Assembly: GCA_030830765.1 (NCBI GenBank)
Contig: JAURMJ010000075.1
Location: 1-5,095, forward strand
Length of the DNA stretch: 5,095 bases
DNA from: Quisquiliibacterium sp.
GTDB taxonomy: Bacteria > Pseudomonadota > Gammaproteobacteria > Burkholderiales > Burkholderiaceae_E
Direction: 5' to 3'
The position numbers and the translations under genes are program-made. Below the pieces are notes generated by a model. The model saw only the letters and a program-made list of their open reading frames with translations, did no database searches and was not told where the DNA came from. Positions 1 through 4,976 of this stretch are shown piece after piece (within the stretch, counting starts at the first letter, position 1; each line of letters starts with the position of its first letter).

Positions 1-161
1 ACATAACGACGTTGGCCCTCGGCGTAAAGCGTATCGAAGGCGAGCGAGGACTTGCCGGAGCCCGAGAGTCCGGTGATCACCACCAGCTGGTTGCGCGGCA
101 GATCCAGGCTGATGTTCTGCAGATTGTGGGTGCGTGCGCCGCGGATGCGGATCGAGTCCAT
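1..161 (-). CDS. uvrA: UvrA, excinuclease ABC subunit A (N-terminal 53 codons, truncated by window edge)
   Basis: This is the start of the damage-recognition ATPase of nucleotide excision repair. UvrA dimerises, loads UvrB at DNA lesions and acts in the cytoplasm on the chromosome. The minus strand reads [16 protein letters not shown] and continues to the Walker A (P-loop) motif GLSGSGKSS at residues 31-39, then [13 protein letters not shown] at 41-53. That is the invariant amino-terminal signature of UvrA. The ATG is set by this alignment, as E. coli UvrA begins the same way ([16 protein letters not shown]); no clear Shine-Dalgarno sequence precedes it. About 94% of the gene (the family is near 940 residues) lies beyond position 1. 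The gene is divergent from the MFS transporter. A LexA box, seen upstream of E. coli uvrA, was looked for and not found. Confidence 0.97.
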   Translation of the reverse strand, partial: MDSIRIRGARTHNLQNISLDLPRNQLVVITGLSGSGKSSLAFDTLYAEGQRRY

Positions 162-271
162 CGATGCCAGTCTGGGCCGGGAAAGGCCACTGCAAAAAGG
201 CTGAAAGGGGCCTGAAGGCCAATCGGCTAATATACCGCGTTGCACAAACCCTTGTGCTCTCTCCTGAATCG
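162..271. promoter_or_regulatory. Divergent uvrA / MFS transporter intergenic region
   Basis: These 110 bp must hold the promoters of both divergent genes unless they start inside the opposite gene. The most AT-rich spot is TAATATA at 228-234. On the minus strand, 229-234 reads TATATT, a plausible -10 for uvrA that would give a leader of about 60 nt. On the plus strand the same spot reads TAATAT/TATACC and could serve the transporter. No convincing -35 hexamer lies 16-18 bp from either. Three GGCC tetramers (174-177, 185-188 and 217-220 among them) could form short stems but give no clear terminator. Promoter location is inference from composition only. Confidence 0.4.
242..257. repeat. Perfect 6-bp inverted repeat GCACAA-ACCC-TTGTGC
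   Basis: GCACAA (242-247) and TTGTGC (252-257) are exact inverted complements around a 4-nt centre, 14 bp before the transporter start. On the minus strand it lies just upstream of the TATATT -10 candidate of uvrA, roughly where a -35 element would be. It could be an operator for a dimeric regulator acting on either gene, or a small hairpin in the transporter leader. A 6-bp repeat of this kind can also arise by chance, so function is unproven. Confidence 0.35.
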
Positions 272-1549
272 ATGACCTCCGAATCCCGCCGCATGACCGC
301 GCTCGAGCTTCGCGCCAGCACGTCGCTCGCGTCCCTGTTCGCCTTGCGGATGTTGGGCCTTTTCCTGATCCTGCCGGTGTTCGCGGTGCATGCGCGTGGC
401 CTGCCCGGGGGCGACCAGGCTGCGCTGGTCGGGCTCGCCATGGGCATTTACGGACTGTCGCAGGCGCTGCTGCACCTGCCCTTCGGCATGGCGTCGGACC
501 GGTTCGGGCGCAAGCCGGTGATCGTTCTGGGCCTGGCCTTGTTCGCAATCGGCTCCTTTGTGGCCGCCAATGCCGACAGCGTGATGGGCGTCTTGATCGG
601 TCGCGCCATTCAGGGGTCGGGAGCCATCTCGGCGGCAATCACCGCATGCATTGCGGACAGCACGCGAGATTCGCAACGTACGAAAGCCATGGCGATGGTC
701 GGGGGCTCAATCGGTCTGACTTTCGCTTTCTCGCTCGTTGCCGCGCCTGCTCTGTACGGCTGGATCGGCATGGATGGGCTTTTTGAACTCACCGGAACGC
801 TGGCGATTGTCGCGATCGCGGTGACGATTTTTGTTGTGCCGAGTGTGCCGATTGGCGGTTGGGAAACGGCTGAACAGCGGGGGAGCAGGCAAGCAGAGCT
901 GGGGCATGCCCAGGCCGATCGCCATAAAGCCAGCGACCCCAGACCGGCTCGGGCTCGTTTGCGTCAGGTCGCGACGGATCCGGATCTGATGCGCCTCAAT
1001 CTCGGTGTGCTGGTCCTGCATTGTGTGCAGATGGCCAGTTTCGTGGTCGTGCCAGCCTGGCTCGTTGAACGGGGTGGTCTGGAGCTCGCCGCCCATTGGA
1101 AGCTTTATCTGTCCGTCGTGCTGCTGTCATTCATCGTGATGCTGCCGCCGTTGTTCTGGAGTGAGCGGCGCGGACGTCTGCGTGAGGTCTTTCTCGGGTC
1201 GGTTGCGCTGCTCCTGGCCGTTTGCATCGGCTGGATGACGCAACCTGGCAGCCTAGTCGTGATGGCAGGCTTGCTGCTGGCCTTCTTTGTCGGGTTCAAT
1301 GTGCTCGAAGCGAGTCTGCCGTCCCTGGTTTCGCGTCTTGCACCACCCAGTGCAAAGGGTGCTGCGCTGGGCATTTACAACACCGCGCAGGCGCTTGGGG
1401 TCTTCTCGGGCGGTGCACTGGGCGGGCTGATCCAGGCGCGCATGGGGGCCGGTTCAGTCTTTGGTCTTTGTGCTGTGCTGCTGGTGGTATGGTTGGCGGC
1501 GGCGATCGGCCTCAAGCGCTGGCCAACCCGAGAGACTGCAGCGCATTGA
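272..1549 (+). CDS. MFS transporter, YajR-like (DHA1-type, probable drug or metabolite efflux)
   Basis: This is a 425-residue inner-membrane protein of the major facilitator superfamily with about 12 hydrophobic segments. A hydrophilic, Arg/Gln-rich loop at about 192-238 separates the two six-helix halves. The N-terminal half has [14 protein letters not shown] (26-39), the loop 2-3 motif [13 protein letters not shown] (71-82) and a motif-B-like [11 protein letters not shown] (110-120). All of these closely match E. coli YajR, as does HWKLYLS (275-281) in the second half. The C-terminal ferredoxin-like YAM domain of YajR is absent; the protein ends soon after the last helix. Transport is presumably proton-driven; the substrate cannot be read from sequence. 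The start at 272 is chosen because [15 protein letters not shown] fits homologous N-termini; ATG 293 (418 residues) is the alternative, and neither has a clear ribosome binding site. In Pseudomonas a similar gene also sits between uvrA and ssb. Confidence 0.9.
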   Translation: MTSESRRMTALELRASTSLASLFALRMLGLFLILPVFAVHARGLPGGDQAALVGLAMGIYGLSQALLHLPFGMASDRFGRKPVIVLGLALFAIGSFVAANADSVMGVLIGRAIQGSGAISAAITACIADSTRDSQRTKAMAMVGGSIGLTFAFSLVAAPALYGWIGMDGLFELTGTLAIVAIAVTIFVVPSVPIGGWETAEQRGSRQAELGHAQADRHKASDPRPARARLRQVATDPDLMRLNLGVLVLHCVQMASFVVVPAWLVERGGLELAAHWKLYLSVVLLSFIVMLPPLFWSERRGRLREVFLGSVALLLAVCIGWMTQPGSLVVMAGLLLAFFVGFNVLEASLPSLVSRLAPPSAKGAALGIYNTAQALGVFSGGALGGLIQARMGAGSVFGLCAVLLVVWLAAAIGLKRWPTRETAAH

Positions 1550-1675
1550 TGCGCTGACCGGGTCCCGGGTTCGCTTCGTCTGCAGGTGTTCGGAAGCGCC
1601 TGGTGATATGCCGGGCTGCAGTAAGCGAGTTCTGGATAAGATGCAACAAGGCGGACTGCCGCCATGGAGGAAACA
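1550..1675 (+). promoter_or_regulatory. Intergenic region upstream of ssb
   Basis: These 126 bp lie between the transporter stop and ssb. The only strong element is the ribosome binding site at the right end. TAAGAT at 1637-1642 matches a -10 hexamer at four of six positions, but no -35 lies at proper spacing, so an ssb promoter here is only a guess. A GC-rich near-palindrome (CCGGGTCCCGG, from about 1559) has too small a loop and no T-run to be called a terminator. ssb may be read from its own promoter, through from the transporter, or both. Confidence 0.3.
1666..1670 (+). promoter_or_regulatory. Shine-Dalgarno GGAGG for ssb
   Basis: GGAGG lies 5 nt before ATG 1676 and fixes that codon as the ssb start. 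An in-frame ATG at 1664 overlaps this site and is therefore unlikely to be used. Confidence 0.85.
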
Positions 1676-2179
1676 ATGGCTTCGATCAATAAGGTCACCC
1701 TGATCGGTAATCTCGGACGTGATCCGGAAACACGCTATGGCCCGAGCGGGGGCGCCATCTGCAATGTCTCCATCGCAACCACCCGCAACTGGAAAGACCG
1801 TACCAGTGGCGAACGGCGGGAGGAAACTGAGTGGCATCGCGTGGTTTTCTATGACCGCCTGGCCGAGATCGCTGGGGAATACCTCAAGAAAGGCCGCTCG
1901 GTCTACATTGAAGGACGGCTCAAGACCCGCAAATGGCAGGACAAGGACGGCGCTGAGAAGTACACAACCGAAATCATCGCCGAGGAAATGCAGATGCTCG
2001 GTTCGCGCGAGGGCGGCGGCGGTGAGGGTGGCGCAGGTTACTCGCGCGAAGCAGCCGGGGGCGGTAGTGGTCAGTCCCGTGGTGGTGGCGGAGGCGGTGG
2101 TGGTGCCCAGGCGCCGGCGCAGCGCCGTCCGGCTCCCGCGCAAGACTTCGACAACATGGATGATGACATCCCGTTTTGA
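1676..2179 (+). CDS. ssb: Single-stranded DNA-binding protein SSB
   Basis: SSB coats single-stranded DNA during replication, recombination and repair as a homotetramer and recruits partner proteins through its C-terminal tip. The 167-residue product starts [18 protein letters not shown] and has an OB-fold over about residues 1-110, with TEWHRVV (51-57), [11 protein letters not shown] (77-87) and YTTEI (96-100). Trp39, Trp53 and Trp87 correspond to the DNA-stacking Trp40, Trp54 and Trp88 of E. coli. A disordered linker (about 111-157) rich in Gly, Gln and Pro includes eight glycines in a row (136-143). The acidic interaction tip DNMDDDIPF (159-167) is intact. Length is normal for a proteobacterial SSB (E. 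coli 178). The start is fixed by GGAGG 5 nt upstream. It lies downstream of the transporter and convergent with the CoA-transferase. Confidence 0.98.
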   Translation: MASINKVTLIGNLGRDPETRYGPSGGAICNVSIATTRNWKDRTSGERREETEWHRVVFYDRLAEIAGEYLKKGRSVYIEGRLKTRKWQDKDGAEKYTTEIIAEEMQMLGSREGGGGEGGAGYSREAAGGGSGQSRGGGGGGGGAQAPAQRRPAPAQDFDNMDDDIPF

Positions 2180-2200
2180 CGGGGCTCGCCCGAACAGCGC

Positions 2201-2236
2201 AGCTCGTGAATCGGTCAGCAATCCGATTCACGAGCT
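2201..2236. terminator. Perfect 14-bp hairpin between convergent genes, probable bidirectional terminator or 3'-end stabiliser
   Basis: AGCTCGTGAATCGG (2201-2214) pairs without mismatch to CCGATTCACGAGCT (2223-2236) around the 8-nt loop TCAGCAAT. It starts 21 nt after the ssb stop and ends 23 nt before the stop of the opposing CoA-transferase gene, so it can fold in both transcripts. No T-run follows on either strand, so it is not a canonical intrinsic terminator. It may block 3' exonucleases, act with Rho, or limit antisense read-through. The structure is seen directly; the role is inferred from position. Confidence 0.7.
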
Positions 2237-2259
2237 ACCCGTCGTAAGCCCGTAACGGA

Positions 2260-3447
2260 TCAGATCGCCTTCTGGTCGCGCAGCATGCTGATGTGCGCGG
2301 CGTCGTAGCCGAGTTCTTTGAGCACTTCCTCGGTATGCTCGCCGCAGGTCGGGGCCCGGTGACGGATTCCACCCTGCGTGACCGTCATGTTCAGTGGCAC
2401 TGCGCTGACCGGTGCCGGCCTGGGCAAGCCTGGATAGTCGGTCGGCGTGTAAAAGCCCAGTGCGGCGGTCTGCGGATGATCCAGCGCCTGCTGCGGCGTC
2501 AGGACCGGGCCGCATGGAATTTTCGCCTCGCCAAGGGCGGTGATCGCTTCGTCAGTCGTGCGCTCTGCGCTCCAACGTGACATCCGCTCGCTGATGATCT
2601 CGCCGTGAATACCGCGCGATTCGTCGGTGTCAAAGCGCGAATCGGTCAGCCAATGGCTGTCCCCCATGAGTTTGGCCCAGCGCTCAAAGAGTGGGCGACC
2701 GACCACCTGGCAGAGAATCCAGCCATCCTTGGTTCGGAAGACGTCCACTGGGGCCGACGTCTGGCCGCGGTTGCCGGTGGGCACCCGGTCGATGTGGATG
2801 ACGTCCTGCTCGATCAGGACCGCGTTGTTCAGCGAAAGTGCGGTTCCCAGCAGGGAACCCTCCACCTTCTGCCCTCGGCCTGAACGCTGCTTTTCCATCA
2901 GGGCCACCATCGTGCCGAGCGCTGTGTGCAACGCAGTGCCGAAATCGACCCAGTTGATTTGAGCCCGATACGGTTGATCCGGTTCACCTGTCATGTACAG
3001 CGAGCCGCACATGGCCTGTGCTACGCCATCGAAGCCGACCCGCGTCGCCAGCGGTCCGGTCGACCCGAAGGCCGAACTGGTTGTCAGGATGATGTCCGGT
3101 TTGATTGCGCGCAGCGAGTCGTCGTCCAGCCCCATCGCCTTGAGTGTCTGCGCCGGCAGATTGGCCACCACGACATCGGCGGTCTGGACCAGTTTGCGCA
3201 CGACTTCACGACCGGCCGGTGTCATTGGGTCGAGGGTCATTGAGCGCTTGTTACGGTTCATCTGCAAGAACCCCGCCCCTTCGCCATTCTCAGTGATCGG
3301 CGTCGTGAAGCGATCCTCGCTGCCCCCGCGTTTTTCGATGCGAATCACATCGGCACCATACTCGGCAAGCAGGGCGGCGCAGTAAGGACCTGCGATGTAG
3401 CGGCCGAAGTCCAGGACACGGACTCCGCTGAGCGGCAATTCGTTCAA
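2260..3447 (-). CDS. CaiB/BaiF family (class III) CoA-transferase, substrate unknown
   Basis: Family III CoA-transferases move CoA between a donor thioester and an organic acid through an aspartyl-CoA intermediate in the cytoplasm. The 395-residue product is typical in length. It has LSGVRVLDFGRYIAGPYCA (6-24), LLAEYGADVIRIEK (26-39), NRNKRSMTLD (64-73), SAFGSTGPL (125-133), and the C-terminal GEHTEEVLKELGYD (369-382). Asp168 in NWVDFGTALHTALG (165-178) lies where formyl-CoA transferase has its catalytic Asp169. The start is TTG at 3445-3447, 7 nt after GGAG. Reading on to ATG 3528 would add 27 Arg/Pro-rich residues (26 plus the initiator) not expected of the family, and the nearer ATG at 3452 is out of frame and stops after two codons. 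Members include formyl-CoA:oxalate, carnitine, mesaconyl and benzylsuccinate CoA-transferases and racemases. With no pathway gene adjacent, the substrate is open. It is convergent to ssb and divergent from the zinc-ribbon gene. Confidence 0.93.
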   Translation of the reverse strand: MNELPLSGVRVLDFGRYIAGPYCAALLAEYGADVIRIEKRGGSEDRFTTPITENGEGAGFLQMNRNKRSMTLDPMTPAGREVVRKLVQTADVVVANLPAQTLKAMGLDDDSLRAIKPDIILTTSSAFGSTGPLATRVGFDGVAQAMCGSLYMTGEPDQPYRAQINWVDFGTALHTALGTMVALMEKQRSGRGQKVEGSLLGTALSLNNAVLIEQDVIHIDRVPTGNRGQTSAPVDVFRTKDGWILCQVVGRPLFERWAKLMGDSHWLTDSRFDTDESRGIHGEIISERMSRWSAERTTDEAITALGEAKIPCGPVLTPQQALDHPQTAALGFYTPTDYPGLPRPAPVSAVPLNMTVTQGGIRHRAPTCGEHTEEVLKELGYDAAHISMLRDQKAI

Positions 3448-3454
3448 GGCATAT

Positions 3455-3458
3455 CTCC
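3455..3458 (-). promoter_or_regulatory. Shine-Dalgarno GGAG deciding the TTG start of the CoA-transferase
   Basis: The minus strand reads GGAGATATGCCTTG. GGAG stands 7 nt before the in-frame TTG (3447-3445), ideal spacing. It is only 2 nt before an out-of-frame ATG that would make the two-codon peptide Met-Pro-stop. The spacing and the protein alignment both favour the TTG. Confidence 0.7.
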
Positions 3459-3534
3459 AGAGAGGGCGGACCCGCCGGCGTGGCGATCGGTTCCACAGGG
3501 GGCTTGAACGCGGACGTCTGAGCCCCAAATCGCT

Positions 3535-3540
3535 TACAAT
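3535..3540 (+). promoter_or_regulatory. -10 hexamer TACAAT, candidate promoter of the zinc-ribbon/DUF502/aspS operon
   Basis: TACAAT matches the sigma-70 consensus TATAAT at five of six positions and stands in a local AT-rich patch (CGCTTACAATTG). Transcription would start near 3547, giving a leader of about 135 nt before ATG 3683. The nearest -35-like word, TTGAAC at 3504-3509, is 25 bp away, too far for a standard promoter. The site therefore either lacks a good -35 or needs an activator. Confidence 0.45.
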
Positions 3541-3541
3541 T

Positions 3542-3574
3542 GCGGGTTTTCCTTTGAATGGCGCGGAAACCCGC
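3542..3574. repeat. Imperfect inverted repeat GCGGGTTT / AAACCCGC
   Basis: GCGGGTTT (3542-3549) is the exact inverted complement of AAACCCGC (3567-3574). CC (3551-3552) and GG (3565-3566) extend the stem past a bulged T (3550), leaving a 12-nt loop. It begins 2 nt after the TACAAT -10 hexamer, so it could be the first structure in the operon leader RNA or an operator overlapping the start of transcription. Confidence 0.45.
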
Positions 3575-3626
3575 GCAAGCCCGGGCGCGAGGCTTGTCGC
3601 TGTCGAGCCGGGTGCAACAAAGGATA

Positions 3627-3647
3627 GTCGAAAGATTGGTCGAAAGA
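3627..3647 (+). repeat. 9-bp direct repeat GTCGAAAGA, 12-bp period
   Basis: GTCGAAAGA occurs at 3627-3635 and 3639-3647, separated by TTG. It lies 25 nt before the GGAG of the zinc-ribbon gene. A tandem site of about one helical turn could bind a regulator, or act in the leader RNA. It may also be a chance duplication. Confidence 0.4.
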
Positions 3648-3671
3648 CAGGCTTTGCCCAGACCAGGCGTT

Positions 3672-3675
3672 GGAG
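3672..3675 (+). promoter_or_regulatory. Shine-Dalgarno GGAG for the FmdB-type gene
   Basis: GGAG (within TTGGAGAATC) lies 7 nt before ATG 3683. It rules out the longer reading from ATG 3554 and agrees with the family's conserved MPIFAYRC start. Confidence 0.8.
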
Positions 3676-3682
3676 AATCAGG

Positions 3683-4117
3683 ATGCCGATTTTCGCTTAC
3701 CGATGCGGCAGCTGCGGATTTGAGAAGGATGCGTTGCAGAAGCGATCCGATCCGCCGCTGGTTACATGTCCGCAATGCAACCAGGACAGCTTTGCCAAAC
3801 AGTTGACGGCGCCAGCCTTCCAGCTCAAGGGCAGCGGCTGGTATGTCACCGACTTCCGGGACAAGGGCAAGACCGCCGGTAAGGAAGCCGAGTCCTCGGG
3901 CGCCGCTTCCGGGTCGGGAGCGCCCGCCAAGAGTGGGAACGAAGCCCCTTCGGCTTCGTCCGGAGCAGCCGATGGCGCGCCGTCGACGTCTGGCGGCTCG
4001 TCCGGTTCAGCGCAGTCCAGCGGGTCGACGGCTACGGCCTCAAGTGGCGCCGGCGCTGGTCCCGCACCAACGGCCGCATCCTCCGGCAGCTCCGGCAGTT
4101 CTGCCGGGGCGGCCTGA
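3683..4117 (+). CDS. FmdB-family zinc-ribbon protein with Ser/Gly/Ala-rich tail
   Basis: This is a small cytoplasmic protein of 144 residues. The N-terminus MPIFAYRCGSCGFEKDALQK and two CxxC pairs (Cys8/Cys11 and Cys29/Cys32, in TCPQCN) form the zinc ribbon of the FmdB/CxxC_CxxC_SSSS family. Residues about 44-56 (APAFQLKGSGWYV) and TDF (56-58) match the conserved region after the ribbon. The family is often labelled a regulator after FmdB of Methylophilus, but its true role is unknown. From about residue 69 to the end the protein is nearly all Ser, Gly, Ala, Pro and Thr, a low-complexity and probably disordered tail, so less than half of the protein is the recognisable domain. It is the first gene of a likely operon with DUF502 and aspS, a known neighbourhood in proteobacteria. 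Confidence 0.9.
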   Translation: MPIFAYRCGSCGFEKDALQKRSDPPLVTCPQCNQDSFAKQLTAPAFQLKGSGWYVTDFRDKGKTAGKEAESSGAASGSGAPAKSGNEAPSASSGAADGAPSTSGGSSGSAQSSGSTATASSGAGAGPAPTAASSGSSGSSAGAA

Positions 4118-4153
4118 TCTGACGCCTCCTTATTTCGTGACACAGCCCATTCA

Positions 4154-4158
4154 GGGAG
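4154..4158 (+). promoter_or_regulatory. Shine-Dalgarno-like GGGAG for the DUF502 gene, unusually distant
   Basis: GGGAG is the only purine-rich site before ATG 4172, but 13 nt separate them, longer than the usual 5-9. No in-frame ATG, GTG or TTG lies closer to the site, and the next internal Met (residue 35) would remove the first membrane helix. The start is kept, with weaker than usual initiation expected. Confidence 0.5.
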
Positions 4159-4171
4159 CACTGCCATCAGC

Positions 4172-4933
4172 ATGAACCACCCCTCCACGCTTCGCGGCTA
4201 TTTCATCACCGGCCTGCTGATTTGGGTTCCCTTGGCAATCACTCTGTGGCTGCTGGAGGTGATCGTCACCACCATGGACCAGAGCCTGGCGCTGCTGCCG
4301 GCGAGCTGGCATCCCCATGTGCTGACCGGCTGGAACATTCCCGGGATGGGGGTTCTGTTGACCGTTCTGGTGATCTTCGTCACCGGCCTGCTGACCCGGA
4401 ACTTCCTGGGGCAGCGGCTGGTCAAACTGTGGGAAAACCTGCTTTCGCGGATCCCGATCGTCAATTCGATCTATTCAAGCGTCAAGCAGGTCAGCGATAC
4501 CTTGTTCTCGCCCGAGGGCAATGCGTTTCGCAAGGCGCTGCTCGTTCAATATCCGCGCCAGGGCGTCTGGACCATTGCGTTTCAGACCGGCAAGCCGGCC
4601 GCTGAGATCAGCGAGCATGTTGCAGGCGAGATGATCTCCGTCTATGTGCCGACCACGCCGAATCCGACCTCTGGCTTTTTCCTGATGATGCCGCGCAGCG
4701 ATGTCACCGAGTTGCGCATGAGCGTTGATGAGGCGCTCAAGTACGTGGTCTCGATGGGTGTCGTCGTCCCGCGCAGGACGCCAGGCGTGCAGTCCGGGAC
4801 GCCGGGCGCAACCCGCACATCAGGCGGGGCCGTGCTTGGGTCCGATCCGGCACAGGGTGTGCCTGCACAGTCTTCAACTCCGGACCCCGAGCGTCCGGCC
4901 GATACGGATCGTCAGGGTCCGAAGCATTCCTGA
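4172..4933 (+). CDS. DUF502 family inner-membrane protein
   Basis: This 253-residue protein has two membrane helices near the start: about residues 10-33 ([16 protein letters not shown] and on) and 57-79 (around [15 protein letters not shown]). A soluble domain follows, with the DUF502 signatures [19 protein letters not shown] (93-111), [14 protein letters not shown] (157-170) and [16 protein letters not shown] (183-198). The family is widespread in bacteria and includes plant COV1/LCV proteins, but its biochemical role is not established. Family members are often about 200-220 residues long. Here the domain ends near 200 and is followed by about 50 hydrophilic residues rich in Pro, Gly, Thr and Ser. 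It lies 54 nt after the zinc-ribbon gene and 43 nt before aspS, so the three are probably co-transcribed. Confidence 0.92.
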   Translation: MNHPSTLRGYFITGLLIWVPLAITLWLLEVIVTTMDQSLALLPASWHPHVLTGWNIPGMGVLLTVLVIFVTGLLTRNFLGQRLVKLWENLLSRIPIVNSIYSSVKQVSDTLFSPEGNAFRKALLVQYPRQGVWTIAFQTGKPAAEISEHVAGEMISVYVPTTPNPTSGFFLMMPRSDVTELRMSVDEALKYVVSMGVVVPRRTPGVQSGTPGATRTSGGAVLGSDPAQGVPAQSSTPDPERPADTDRQGPKHS

Positions 4934-4950
4934 CCGGGGCGCTCCTCGGT
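4933..4950 (+). repeat. Small hairpin between DUF502 and aspS genes
   Basis: ACCGGGG (4933-4939) can pair with CCTCGGT (4944-4950) around CGCT, seven pairs including one G-U. It begins at the last base of the DUF502 stop codon. No T-run follows, so it is not a standard terminator. It might modestly affect aspS levels or mark an RNA processing point; it may also be incidental in GC-rich DNA. Confidence 0.35.
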
Positions 4951-4964
4951 CCTCAGCCATTCGT

Positions 4965-4968
4965 GGAG
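4965..4968 (+). promoter_or_regulatory. Shine-Dalgarno GGAG for aspS
   Basis: GGAG (in GTGGAGATTTTCTG) lies 8 nt before ATG 4977 and supports that start. Confidence 0.8.
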
Positions 4969-4976
4969 ATTTTCTG

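Larger units (their letters stand above)
3448..3682. promoter_or_regulatory. 235-bp divergent intergenic region (CoA-transferase / zinc-ribbon operon)
   Basis: This is the longest stretch without a gene in the window. It must carry the promoters of the CoA-transferase (minus) and the zinc-ribbon/DUF502/aspS operon (plus). It holds a -10-like TACAAT (3535-3540), an imperfect inverted repeat (3542-3574) and a direct repeat (3627-3647), each listed separately. An open reading frame runs through it in frame with the zinc-ribbon gene, but its residues do not resemble the family, so it is treated as non-coding. No clear minus-strand promoter was found. Confidence 0.5.

Noticed and set aside
109..122. 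CTG-N8-CAG resembling a LexA (SOS) box near uvrA
   Set aside because: The spacing is 8, not the 10 bases of the E. coli consensus, and it lies inside uvrA codons 14-18 rather than in the promoter.
1558..1576. GC-rich near-palindrome after the transporter as a terminator
   Set aside because: The loop would be too small for a stable hairpin and no T-run follows.
2081..2104. Run of eight Gly codons in ssb as a slippage or phase-variation tract
   Set aside because: The codons are mixed GGT, GGC and GGA, so there is no pure simple repeat, and Gly-rich linkers are normal in SSB.
2208..2650. 12-mer GAATCGGTCAGC present at 2208-2219 and 2639-2650
   Set aside because: One 12-mer repeat is expected by chance in about 5 kb; the second copy is simply CoA-transferase coding sequence.
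2293..3385. Several plus-strand open frames opposite the CoA-transferase
   Set aside because: They lack recognisable domains and ribosome binding sites and are shadows of a GC-rich gene on the other strand.
3448..3528. Upstream extension of the CoA-transferase to ATG 3528
   Set aside because: The added residues are Arg/Pro-rich and unlike the family N-terminus, and a Shine-Dalgarno site is placed for the TTG at 3447.
3554..3682. Upstream extension of the FmdB-type gene to ATG 3554
   Set aside because: The conserved MPIFAYRC start and the GGAG site point to 3683; the extension is composition-driven.
4092..4107. Hairpin CCGGCAG-TT-CTGCCGG at the end of the FmdB-type gene
   Set aside because: It lies within the repetitive Ser/Gly codons of the tail and has no T-run, so it is probably a by-product of the coding repeats.
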